From Methanobacteriota archaeon (lineage in GTDB: Archaea > Halobacteriota > Methanomicrobia > Methanomicrobiales > Methanomicrobiaceae), in the NCBI GenBank assembly GCA_023396365.1, contig JAEWWL010000029.1, forward strand, positions 1 through 40,110: DNA of 40,110 nt, given 5' to 3'. This document shows positions 33,062 through 40,110 of the stretch, piece after piece. The position numbers and the translations under genes were made by a program. The notes under the pieces were generated by a model. It worked only from the letters and a program-made list of their open reading frames with translations. It was not told where the DNA came from and did not search any database. Position 1 is the first letter of the stretch. Each line of letters begins with the position of its first letter.

Positions 33062-33424
33062 ATGATCTGGACTGAAGAACAGATGAATCTTGCAAAAAAA
33101 TACAAAACTCTGGAAGAGATTCCTGTTGATGAAAGGCGCTATAAGTGCCACACCTGCCACCATGTAGTCGATGAAACTCCCTGTCCTGCGTGCGGAGAGA
33201 CAAATCTTGAGATTATGTGTCCACTGGATCACTGCAACTGCCAGCACTCGATTATAGAGAAAATTGAGTACTGTCCTCTCTGCGGCCAGCCGGTATGCCC
33301 AGAATGCGGTTCGCATGACGTGTCACAGGTGTCAAGGGTTACAGGATACCTCGCAGACGTTGCAGGATGGAACCAGGGCAAACAGCAGGAATTAAAGGAT
33401 CGTGCACACTACAACGTAGCATGA
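33062..33424 (+). CDS. Stand-alone NrdD-type zinc/glycyl-radical domain
   Basis: A 120-residue protein resembling only the C-terminal end of anaerobic (class III) ribonucleotide reductase. SRVTGYLADVAGWNQGKQQELKDR contains the glycyl-radical loop, with G95 in RVTGY as the radical glycine, and C71/C74/C79/C82 (YCPLCGQPVCPECG) match the NrdD zinc site. In front there is a second ribbon (C29, C32, C41, C44) and a further CPLDHCNC cluster not found in NrdD tails. It might act as a spare part like YfiD/GrcA for pyruvate formate-lyase, or as a redox or zinc protein. Its stop overlaps the cbiZ ATG (ATGA), so translation is coupled. Confidence 0.75.
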   Translation: MIWTEEQMNLAKKYKTLEEIPVDERRYKCHTCHHVVDETPCPACGETNLEIMCPLDHCNCQHSIIEKIEYCPLCGQPVCPECGSHDVSQVSRVTGYLADVAGWNQGKQQELKDRAHYNVA

Positions 33425-34362
33425 TATATTACACAAATAAGAATACTCTTTTTATAAGGGGCTCTTTTAAAGCCGCCAGCACAGGAATAAAAGGCGGAAT
33501 TTCAGATATTTCAACTGTCATAAACCACACGGTTCCGCGTGATTTCTGCCATGAAAATCCTCATGACTACCTAAACAGCATCATCTGTGAAAAAGGATAT
33601 GGGAAAGACTTCTTCGGGATGCTCACCGCAGTTCCTATGAAAAATCTCTGCATATTATCATATGATTACATCACGGTTTTTATAACAGCCGGAGTATCAA
33701 ATCCAAATCCCAAAGGCCCGAATACAATCAATATAATTGTACATTCAAGAGAAGCGCTTTCAGACGGGGCTCTTCTGGAGATGGTAATAACCGCAACCGA
33801 GGCTAAGGCTGATGCTCTTTTTTCAATGGGATACGACTTTTGCGGAACAACAACCGATGAGGCAGTCATCATTTTCGATGGGGAGTCTGAGGACTTTAAA
33901 GAATACAGGGAAGATGAAATAAAAGAGAGAGAAATAGTTGTCCATGAATATGCCGGAACCCTCACCGACTGCGGAAAAAAAGTATATGCATGTGTAAAAA
34001 ACGGTGTTCCCGAGGCCATAAAAAGGCATGAAAATACTATTTCAGCCAGTGAGCCTTCATTATTCATATTCAGCACAAGAGGCGGCATTAAGATGAGTCT
34101 GTGGCAGAAAGATAACTGCCCGTATTATCCCTGCCATTTCAATGGCCAGAGCTGCACCCTCTGCTATTGTCCGTATTACCCCTGCGGTGATGAGGAGCTC
34201 GGCGAATGGATTGATTCATCCAAAAATAAGATCTGGTCCTGCAAAAAATGCCTTTTAAACCACTATCAAATAATAGTAAAGGAATTTTTAAAAAATCCGG
34301 ACATAAAACTGGAAAAACTTAAAGACCTGGGAAAAACACAAAATTTGAAGTTATCAGAATAA
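33421..34362 (+). CDS. cbiZ: Adenosylcobinamide amidohydrolase with Cys-rich tail
   Basis: CbiZ removes the aminopropanol side chain of adenosylcobinamide so the corrinoid can re-enter cobalamin synthesis. The CbiZ domain (about 15-170) shows MLTAVPMKNL, YITVFITAGVSNPNPKGPNTINIIVHSREALSDGALLEMVITATEAKADAL and YDFCGTTTDEAVIIF. Residues about 235-290 are a Cys-rich small domain (CPYYPCHFNGQSCTLCYCPYYPCG, then CKKC) seen fused to archaeal cobamide enzymes and likely metal-binding. Total 313 residues. The ATG at 33421 overlaps the upstream stop; the frame extends farther upstream but only over the glycyl-radical gene. Confidence 0.88.
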   Translation: MIYYTNKNTLFIRGSFKAASTGIKGGISDISTVINHTVPRDFCHENPHDYLNSIICEKGYGKDFFGMLTAVPMKNLCILSYDYITVFITAGVSNPNPKGPNTINIIVHSREALSDGALLEMVITATEAKADALFSMGYDFCGTTTDEAVIIFDGESEDFKEYREDEIKEREIVVHEYAGTLTDCGKKVYACVKNGVPEAIKRHENTISASEPSLFIFSTRGGIKMSLWQKDNCPYYPCHFNGQSCTLCYCPYYPCGDEELGEWIDSSKNKIWSCKKCLLNHYQIIVKEFLKNPDIKLEKLKDLGKTQNLKLSE

Positions 34363-34442
34363 ATTTCTCATAAAACAAAAACGGAATTTTTCGGTTTGGT
34401 GTCATAAAATAAAATTAGAAATAAAAATTTATTTTTTGAAAA

Positions 34443-34634
34443 TTACTGCTCAATGCCAAGTGCATCAAGAAGTTCATCCAAAGGAATGCCGTGGCCTGCT
34501 GCTGCCTGCCTTATTGTCTCTCCTGATGCAAGTGCACAGCCGATGCAGCCCATTCCAAAGCGCATTAGAATCTCTGCCGATTTGGGTTTTTCCTGGAGCA
34601 ACTCTGTTAATAAACTATCTGCTGATAATACCAT
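34443..34634 (-). CDS. DUF1858 protein
   Basis: A 63-residue protein of the DUF1858 type: ADSLLTELLQEKPKSAEILMRFGMGCIGCALASGETIRQAAAGHGI. The CIGC pair at the helix start is the family hallmark and suggests a redox or cluster-binding role; the same fold precedes ScdA/Ric-type repair proteins. A TATA-like TTTTATAAG about 30 nt before the ATG and the absence of an SD point to a nearly leaderless mRNA. Single gene, convergent with cbiZ. Confidence 0.88.
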   Translation of the reverse strand: MVLSADSLLTELLQEKPKSAEILMRFGMGCIGCALASGETIRQAAAGHGIPLDELLDALGIEQ

Positions 34635-34748
34635 GATTAGAATTTTTGCTTTAAAGGTACTTATAAAATTCTAATGAAACACCGGCATCATTTTTAAAAA
34701 AAAATTGGTTTTAAAAAATAATTGCACTGATAGCCTGATCTAATTTTT

Positions 34749-34783
34749 TTCACTTTCGCCGTGCACGGTAATAAAATTATATA
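34749..34783 (+). promoter_or_regulatory. Promoter element shared with gene at 27285 (copy 2)
   Basis: TTCACTTTC (34749-34757), then G, then the perfect palindrome CCGTGCACGG plus T (34759-34769), and 8 nt later TATATA (34778-34783). The predicted start near 34806 leaves a 17-nt leader before the rpa ATG. Copy 1 at 27213-27249 differs by one base in the palindrome and two bases in spacing. Confidence 0.6.
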
Positions 34784-34822
34784 CTGAATAACCGCTGATA
34801 TCTAATCGGAGATGTGAAAATT

Positions 34823-36073
34823 ATGGATATTGATCCACAGGTAACAGAAAGAATCTCCCGGAAAATAGAAGAAAAAGGCGGTTTTGCAGATATTGAAAAG
34901 ATACAGTCAAAACTGAATCTGCTTGTATCAGACTTTGGAATTCCGGTTGAAGAAGCTGAAAGAACAGTGACCAATGAGTTCATTCGCGAACTCAATCTGA
35001 ATAATCAGAGCGGAAACAGAGGAAGTCAGGATACCGCAGAAATATCAGATATAAATCCGGGCGACTGGGTGACTATTGAGGGAAAGATTGTATCCCTGTC
35101 AACCCCTCCTTCACCATCTATGTCACAGACAGGTATCATTGCTGATGATTTTGGTGCAATAAGATTTGTTGTATGGGCTAAAGCAAACTGCCCGGTGCTT
35201 GAGGAGCGGAAATGGTACAGGTTTGAGTCCGCAACAGTCGATGAGTACCGCGGATCACCAAGCCTGAAGGTTCATTCAGGAACAGCTGTTTCAGAAATTG
35301 AAGAAAAGCCGTCTGTTATGCCAACACCGGTATCAATCTCGGATTTAAAGCCGGGTGTTGCAACAGTCCGCGTAAAAGTAATACAGGACTGGGAGCCGCG
35401 CCATGAGAGAATGTTTCAGTCAGGAATCATTGGCGATGAATCAGGGACTGCAAAGTTTGTGACATGGAAAGACAACAATAACGCAAGACTTGAGGAAGGA
35501 AAAGTCTACAACATCTACTACGCCGGTGTTGATGAATACCAGGGAAAGATATCCCTAAATCTTACAGGCACCATGTTTGTCGAGGATGAAGGCGCTGAAC
35601 TGGAAATCTCCGGCGGAAAAACCACAATTACCGGTGCGTTCATCAATATGGGCCCCGGATCAGGCCTCATAAAGAGATGCCCGGTTGAAGGATGCAATCG
35701 TGTCCTAAACAGGCAGAACTTCTGCCCGGTTCATGAAATACAGAACAAACACAGATATGATTTAAGAATTACCGGTGTTCTTGACAACGGAAAGGCAGCG
35801 ACAAATATTCTTGTCCCAAGAGAAGAGACAGAAAAAATTACAGGAATCACTCTTGAGAAGGCAATAGAGATTGCCGAGAACAATCCCCTTGGAATGGATG
35901 ATGTATTCATAAGAATGCAGGATGTTTTAATGGGAAGATATTTCAGCTGCCGCGGAAACGACATGGAAGGAACACTTCTTGTCAAAAGCTGTGAGCCGGT
36001 TCTTTTTGACTCTGAAAAACACACAGCACTGATAAATCGGGCCGACAGGCAGGAAAGGGAGGTTGATCTCTGA
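34823..36073 (+). CDS. rpa: Replication protein A (RPA41-like)
   Basis: Single-stranded DNA binding protein for replication and repair. 416 residues: an N-terminal helical region (1-65), OB-fold 1 (about 68-160; INPGDWVTIEGKIVSLSTPPSPSMSQTGIIADDFGAIRFVVW), OB-fold 2 (about 175-270; LKPGVATVRVKVIQDWEPRHERMFQSGIIGDESGTAKFVTW), then a zinc-finger OB-fold (C..CNRVLNRQNFCPVH, about 295-316). The two OB-folds are clearly homologous. I chose the ATG at 34823 (GTGA 5 nt upstream) over a GTG at 34814. It overlaps the next gene by one base (TGATG). Its promoter carries the shared element. Confidence 0.94.
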   Translation: MDIDPQVTERISRKIEEKGGFADIEKIQSKLNLLVSDFGIPVEEAERTVTNEFIRELNLNNQSGNRGSQDTAEISDINPGDWVTIEGKIVSLSTPPSPSMSQTGIIADDFGAIRFVVWAKANCPVLEERKWYRFESATVDEYRGSPSLKVHSGTAVSEIEEKPSVMPTPVSISDLKPGVATVRVKVIQDWEPRHERMFQSGIIGDESGTAKFVTWKDNNNARLEEGKVYNIYYAGVDEYQGKISLNLTGTMFVEDEGAELEISGGKTTITGAFINMGPGSGLIKRCPVEGCNRVLNRQNFCPVHEIQNKHRYDLRITGVLDNGKAATNILVPREETEKITGITLEKAIEIAENNPLGMDDVFIRMQDVLMGRYFSCRGNDMEGTLLVKSCEPVLFDSEKHTALINRADRQEREVDL

Positions 36074-36660
36074 TGACGCCAAATACAAATGACAAAAACA
36101 GCCAGAGAAGGTTTATAAGAGAGCCTGCTAAACGCGTTTTTGCATCTGAGCTTCGTGAAACAAGGCTTCAGTTCAAGGACGGGGACGATGAAAAAAGTCC
36201 GGTTTACGTCATGCTTCCAACAGGGGAGAGATGCAACAGGATATTTTTCTGCGGCCAGATGACACAGAAAGAAAGAAAAGGCGATGAAAATCCGTTTTAC
36301 ACCGCACGAGTTACAGATCCCACAGGAATATTTTTTATAAATGCCGGAAGCTACCAGCAGGAGGCAATGCAGAAGATTTCACAGATTGAAACCGGTGCAT
36401 ATGTCTCTGTTATAGGAAAGCCGGTAGTCCGCGAGACACCTGACGGGGCAGTATTTGTATCGGTAAGGGTTGAAAACATATCGGAAACAGATTTTGATAC
36501 AACAAAAATCTGGATAGATGATGCTGCAGAATCAACCATTGAACGCCTCGACTCTTTCGGCGAATCAGAAGATTCAAAAAAATCAGGAGAGTTTTACAAC
36601 ACTGATAAAAACATCTTCAGAAAAATGGTATATGATGCCCTTGCAAAGACTGAAATTTAA
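36073..36660 (+). CDS. RPA-associated protein (COG3390)
   Basis: A 195-residue partner of RPA in euryarchaea, itself an OB-fold protein. The opening RRFIREPAKRVFASELRETRLQF is characteristic. Then come CNRIFFCGQMTQKERKGDENPFYTARVTDPTGIFFINAGSYQQEA and GAYVSVIGKPVVRETPDGAVFVSVRVENI. The acidic C-terminal part (WIDDAAESTIERLDSFGE) may contact RPA. It overlaps the rpa stop by one base, so the two are co-translated. Confidence 0.92.
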   Translation: MTPNTNDKNSQRRFIREPAKRVFASELRETRLQFKDGDDEKSPVYVMLPTGERCNRIFFCGQMTQKERKGDENPFYTARVTDPTGIFFINAGSYQQEAMQKISQIETGAYVSVIGKPVVRETPDGAVFVSVRVENISETDFDTTKIWIDDAAESTIERLDSFGESEDSKKSGEFYNTDKNIFRKMVYDALAKTEI

Positions 36661-36962
36661 TTCACATATTACTTTTTTTTTTAAAAAACACAGCGCATCA
36701 CTTATCCGTTTATTAAAATAAGGATGCATGCTTCACATCAATTTTATCAGTCCGGAGTCAGAAAATACCACATTTTTAATGTTTAAAACCACAAAAGCCT
36801 AATATAAATAAAAGCCTGACTGATTAGAATATAAAAAAAGAATGAAAGAGCAGATTTGAAGATAAAAAAATTCCATTATAAAGAAAATCTCCCTGCAATG
36901 CGTAAATCTAAAATTAAAAATAATATGCAGGAAATCAGTTAATACAGTCTTTTCAGGATACC
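36661..36962. other. Intergenic region, terminator and promoter
   Basis: About 300 bp. A T run (about 36671-36682) right after the RPA-associated gene is a likely terminator. AATATAAATAAAAG at about 36800-36813 is a strong TATA box, placing transcription near 36830, some 130 nt before the next ATG. A second, weaker AAAATAATAT lies nearer (about 36917). No open frame, hairpin or repeat of note. Confidence 0.5.
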
Positions 36963-37412
36963 ATGTCATCACTGCGTGAACTTGAGGATAAAAAAAAGGC
37001 TCTTGCAGATTACCTAAAGGTATCTCCGGACAGGATTACCGAGTCAAAAGGAACTTTATATTCATTCAAAGCGCTTTATCACGGCCCCAACCATGCATAC
37101 CTTGTTCTTACGGATATTGAGGCAAATGTTGCGGCAAGACGCGCCATTAAATCACGCATGTGGCTCATATCCCTAGAATCTGTTTTTTCCTATTTTGATA
37201 TCGGCTCATACCCGGCAGATGCTCTTAATAAACTTTCACACGATGAAATTAAAAAAATAAATTCTGAAATAACGAAACTTATCGATAAAACGTGCGGAAC
37301 AGAGATTCTTGCTGAAAAAATGCTCCAGCTTGGAAACCGTGCAAATATCCTTGCTGATTATGATCAGAAAGAACGAGTCTTTGAAAAATATTTCATATAC
37401 AGGCTGTTTTAG
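36963..37412 (+). CDS. Hypothetical protein
   Basis: A 149-residue soluble, basic protein I do not recognise. An N-terminal helix (SLRELEDKKKALADYLKV) and a strand-rich middle (YSFKALYHGPNHAYLVLTDIEANVAARRAIKSRMWLISLESVFSYFD) precede two long helices (EIKKINSEITKLIDKTCGTEILAEKMLQL). No known catalytic motif. The ATG has AGGAT closely upstream. It lies alone between the rpa pair and the chemoreceptor. Confidence 0.65.
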   Translation: MSSLRELEDKKKALADYLKVSPDRITESKGTLYSFKALYHGPNHAYLVLTDIEANVAARRAIKSRMWLISLESVFSYFDIGSYPADALNKLSHDEIKKINSEITKLIDKTCGTEILAEKMLQLGNRANILADYDQKERVFEKYFIYRLF

Positions 37413-37609
37413 AAAATTATTTTTCATTTATATATATTAAACCCGGCAATTCCTGAAAAAATCCTGTTGGTTTTCCTTTTTCCAATAATAAAAGATGAGA
37501 TCAAAATAACATTCTTTTTATAGTGGCATATTAAGAAAATTAGACAAACACATATAATATAAAAGAATTTGTGTTTTTGCAGATGGGGAAAAAAACAACA
37601 GGTGAATTA

Positions 37610-39625
37610 ATGAGTTTGGATACAATCACAAAAGTTCTGAAAAGAGCACTTGAAGGGGATTATTCAGTAAGAATTGACATTGAACAGACAGGAGATGAAT
37701 TAAGAGAGCTTGCAGATGCAATAAACACAGCAATTGAATTTATTGTCGATTCAAAGAGGACATGTGAAAATGTTGAGATGATGATTCAGCAAAATCCCGC
37801 TCCGATGATTCTTATCGACAGAAATTTCATGCCAATCGATATTAACACGGCTTATGAAAAGATGACCGGCGAAGACAGGCAGAAAATTATGAGGATGGAC
37901 TCCACAGACTACAAAGTAAGAATGCTTGGTGGAGAGGGGGCGGAAAAACTATTCACATCAGGCAAAAAAGTCACCTCAATTCTTGAATTCATATTCAAAG
38001 ACGGCAGAAAAATCATTGCAGAGCAGCAGGGAGTCCCTTTAAAAGATGAAAGAGGAAACACAGAGATGGGCCTTTTCGTCTTTAGTGATATAACAAAGCA
38101 GAAAGAAGAAGAAGAAGAGATAAAAAAACAGCTTTCCCAGATAAAGGTCCTCCAGGAGAGAGCAGAGGTAATTGTTCAGGAAAACCCTATGCCAATAATT
38201 CTCTGCGACAAATCATTTAACATCAGGGTTGTAAACCAGGCGTACTCTGATCTCTCGGGATTAAGCAGGGAAAAACTTTTAAAAATGACTCTTCGTGACT
38301 TCGAAGTATTAGAGACACAGGGAGAGGGCTTAAAACATGTATTTGAGAAAAAGACGAAAAGCTTTGGAACTGTAACGGTTAAATTCCCAAAAGGCGTCAG
38401 AATTGTCGAGCAGTATGGAATCCCGATAATGAACGCCAAAGGCGACATTGTAAACATCCTGATTGTATACAACGATATAACACAAATAAGGGCCAAACAA
38501 AAAGAAGTTGACGCCTTAATGGAAGAGGCGCAGAAAAAAGCAGAGATTCTAAGTGAAAGCACAAATGAAGTTGCCAAAGCAATGCATTCAATAAGCGAAG
38601 GCAACTTCACCCATATACTTGAAATAAAAGAGGATGATCCGCTAAAGTCACTTAAAAAAGACTACAACTTCTCTGTCAGCCGCTGCAGCCAGCTTTTTTC
38701 AGAAGCTCTTTTGGGAATGGGAGAAATTCGCAACAATATGATTGATGCTTCAAACGGATCATCAGAGATTGCAAAGGCATCCGAGCAGGTCGCACTAAGA
38801 AGCCAGAAGACAGCTGATCTTTCAAGGACTCTTGAACTTCAGATAGAAAATATAACACATTCAATCTCAGATCTTTCGGCATCAAACGAGGAGATTGCAA
38901 GCACCTCACAGGAGGTCTTAAACCAGGCTGTGAATGTTGCAGGAATGGGAAAAGATGCGGAAAAACTCGGACGCTGCGCAACAGAGATGATGACATCCGT
39001 TGCATCAATTACAAACGAAAGTGTTGTTGAAATGAATGAACTAAACCAGCAGCTTTCGGAAATTAACAATGTTATAAAACTCATTAACGAAATTACAAGC
39101 CAGATAAACATGCTTGCATTAAATGCCGCAATCGAGGCGGCACGTGCCGGTGAACACGGAAGGGGCTTTGCTGTTGTGGCAGGTGAGGTCAAAAACCTGG
39201 CAGGCGATGCAAGAGATGCAACCACCAAAATAGATGATGTAATAACCAAAATTCATAAGACCAGTGAGAAGACCGTGAGTTCTATAAAGTCTGCAAACAC
39301 ACAGGTTGTATCAGGTGTTGAAAGTGTCAATGCCGCAATAGAATCTCTAAACAAAATTGTCTCAGGGGCAGAGCAGGTTTCAGTTAATATGAGCGAGATT
39401 GCACGGGCAATTGAAGATCAGGCTGACATCACAAACAAAATTGTCGGGGACTCTGAAAAGAGCCATGATATTACAGTAAAGACAATGAGTGAAACCGAAG
39501 AGCTTGCTGCACTCTCAGAGGAGACAAGTGCTGCTGTTGAAGAGATTAACAGTGCAGTACAGGAAGTAACCTCACTCTCCGAGAGCCTTACAAAATCCAT
39601 GAGTCATTTGAAAGTGCAAAATTAA
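37610..39625 (+). CDS. Soluble methyl-accepting chemotaxis protein with two PAS domains
   Basis: A 671-residue cytoplasmic chemoreceptor without membrane spans. A HAMP-like segment (about 8-45; ALEGDYSVRIDIEQTGDELRELADAIN) is followed by PAS 1 (about 57-170) and PAS 2 (about 190-300), which share the ENP/QNPxPMIL start and DITxxxxK end, then a second HAMP-like stretch (SISEGNFTHILEI) and a long coiled-coil signalling domain. The hairpin tip EITSQINMLALNAAIEAARAGEHGRGFAVVAGEVKNLA contacts CheA/CheW. I chose the ATG at 37610 (GGTGA 4 nt upstream) because the TATA box (ATAATATAAAAG, about 37554-37565) predicts a start after the GTG at 37571. cheW follows directly. Confidence 0.93.
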   Translation: MSLDTITKVLKRALEGDYSVRIDIEQTGDELRELADAINTAIEFIVDSKRTCENVEMMIQQNPAPMILIDRNFMPIDINTAYEKMTGEDRQKIMRMDSTDYKVRMLGGEGAEKLFTSGKKVTSILEFIFKDGRKIIAEQQGVPLKDERGNTEMGLFVFSDITKQKEEEEEIKKQLSQIKVLQERAEVIVQENPMPIILCDKSFNIRVVNQAYSDLSGLSREKLLKMTLRDFEVLETQGEGLKHVFEKKTKSFGTVTVKFPKGVRIVEQYGIPIMNAKGDIVNILIVYNDITQIRAKQKEVDALMEEAQKKAEILSESTNEVAKAMHSISEGNFTHILEIKEDDPLKSLKKDYNFSVSRCSQLFSEALLGMGEIRNNMIDASNGSSEIAKASEQVALRSQKTADLSRTLELQIENITHSISDLSASNEEIASTSQEVLNQAVNVAGMGKDAEKLGRCATEMMTSVASITNESVVEMNELNQQLSEINNVIKLINEITSQINMLALNAAIEAARAGEHGRGFAVVAGEVKNLAGDARDATTKIDDVITKIHKTSEKTVSSIKSANTQVVSGVESVNAAIESLNKIVSGAEQVSVNMSEIARAIEDQADITNKIVGDSEKSHDITVKTMSETEELAALSEETSAAVEEINSAVQEVTSLSESLTKSMSHLKVQN

Positions 39626-39638
39626 GAGGATGAAAAAA

Positions 39639-40110
39639 ATGTCAGTAATCGATGTGGTTGAATTTGAGATAGGCAATGAACGCTATGCCCTTGACATAAA
39701 TCTCACAAGAGAGATTGTTGAAATGGTCCCAATTACCCCTGTTCCGCGGGCGCCATTACACATTGCCGGAATAATCAATCTTCGGGGCGAGATTACAAAC
39801 ATTATCAACTTAAATAAAATTCTTGATCTCCCTGAAAAAGAGGACAGAGAGGAGCAAAAAATTATAGTGCTTGTTCCTGAAGCCGCTGATGGCTCAAATA
39901 CCGGCATTATCGTTGATGATGTCCATGCAGTTCTTCAGATAACAGACACAGAGATAGAAGACATGAAAGGCCCTCTCTCAACCGAAGCATATGTCAAGGG
40001 AATAATTAAGATAGGAGACAGGGAGTCATCAGAAGGCGGGGAGAAAAAAAGGCTTATCGTCTGGCTTGATGTTGGCCAGATATTCCAGGACATCCTTGCA
40101 TCCACAAAAG
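39639..40110 (+). CDS. cheW: CheW coupling protein, cut by window end
   Basis: The scaffold that joins chemoreceptors to the kinase CheA. 157 residues are seen before the window ends, with no stop: VVEFEIGNERYALDINLTREIVEMVPITPVPRAPLHIAGIINLRGEITNIINLNKIL is the CheW beta-barrel opening, including the conserved GIINLRG. A loop and GIIVDDVHAVLQI follow, then YVKGIIKIGDR and LIVWLDVGQIF at the end of the domain, so little is missing. GAGG lies 9 nt before the ATG at 39639; an in-frame ATG at 39630 overlaps that SD. It starts 13 nt after the chemoreceptor stop and is surely in its operon. Confidence 0.93.
   Translation, partial: MSVIDVVEFEIGNERYALDINLTREIVEMVPITPVPRAPLHIAGIINLRGEITNIINLNKILDLPEKEDREEQKIIVLVPEAADGSNTGIIVDDVHAVLQITDTEIEDMKGPLSTEAYVKGIIKIGDRESSEGGEKKRLIVWLDVGQIFQDILASTK

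Noticed and set aside
33367..33420. Upstream extension of cbiZ over the glycyl-radical gene
   Set aside because: The extension is a shadow of the NrdD-type C-terminus in another frame; the ATGA overlap gives the natural start.
1..40110. CRISPR array, insertion sequence or prophage
   Set aside because: No regularly spaced repeats, transposase or integrase genes, or terminal inverted repeats with target duplications were seen anywhere in the window.

Overview
The window is chromosomal DNA from a euryarchaeal methanogen, most likely of the order Methanomicrobiales. A Methanoplanus-like genus is a guess from gene content and AT-rich intergenic sequence, not something the sequence proves. The archaeal signs are an RPA-type single-strand binding protein with its RPA-associated partner, deoxyhypusine synthase, aEF-1beta, Tsr3, a 7S/SRP RNA with archaeal helices, tRNAs without encoded CCA, TATA boxes about 25 nt before probable transcription starts, and several genes without a Shine-Dalgarno (SD) site. 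The methanogen signs are a probable methanofuran-synthesis kinase (MfnE), an iron-sulfur flavoprotein of the Isf type and a CbiZ with a Cys-rich tail.

Layout. 1-5.4 kb: ilvD (-), a sodium:solute symporter (+), tRNA-Ser(CGA), a small unknown protein and a K+ channel gene split by one frameshift. 5.5-10.4 kb: a 1162-residue REC-GAF-multi-PAS histidine kinase, the fluoride-channel pair crcB-DUF190 and a small acidic protein. 10.6-13.1 kb: a two-gene ABC exporter and an Isf-like flavoprotein. 13.1-18.6 kb: a signalling block holding a putative structured leader RNA, a sensor kinase with a periplasmic-binding-type sensor, a membrane PAS kinase and a kinase-less REC-PAS-PAS regulator. 18.6-23.7 kb: a TudS-like/deoxyribosyltransferase fusion divergent from tsr3, a methyltransferase, a secreted phospholipase D-like protein, and a compact run mfnE, zinc ribbon, aEF-1beta. 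24.0-27.1 kb, all on the minus strand: hxlB, a zinc-ribbon methylase-like protein, SRP RNA and malate dehydrogenase. 27.2-30.7 kb: an unknown protein, a methyltransferase, an IMPACT-domain protein, a possible H/ACA-like RNA directly before a CAU tRNA, an acetate-type transporter behind a 28-bp perfect palindrome, and a HEAT-repeat protein. 30.8-34.7 kb: dys-pyrF, a small unknown, a stand-alone NrdD-type glycyl-radical domain translationally coupled to cbiZ, and a DUF1858 protein. 34.8-40.1 kb: RPA and its partner, an unknown, a soluble PAS-PAS chemoreceptor and cheW cut by the window end.

Most genes are ordinary methanogen housekeeping or signal-transduction genes. No CRISPR array, insertion sequence or prophage is visible. 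The most interesting signals are non-coding. A bipartite promoter element (TTCACTTTC plus CCGyGCACGGT, 7-8 nt before the TATA box) is shared by rpa and an unknown gene 7.5 kb away. There is a 28-bp operator-like palindrome. Three intergenic stretches fold into candidate small RNAs: a three-way junction at 13.2 kb, an H/ACA-like hairpin with ACA box at 29.1 kb and a C/D-box-like arrangement at 32.4 kb. On the protein side, the best leads are the glycyl-radical stub overlapping cbiZ and the TudS-like/deoxyribosyltransferase fusion. All functional assignments come from motif recognition without database searches.
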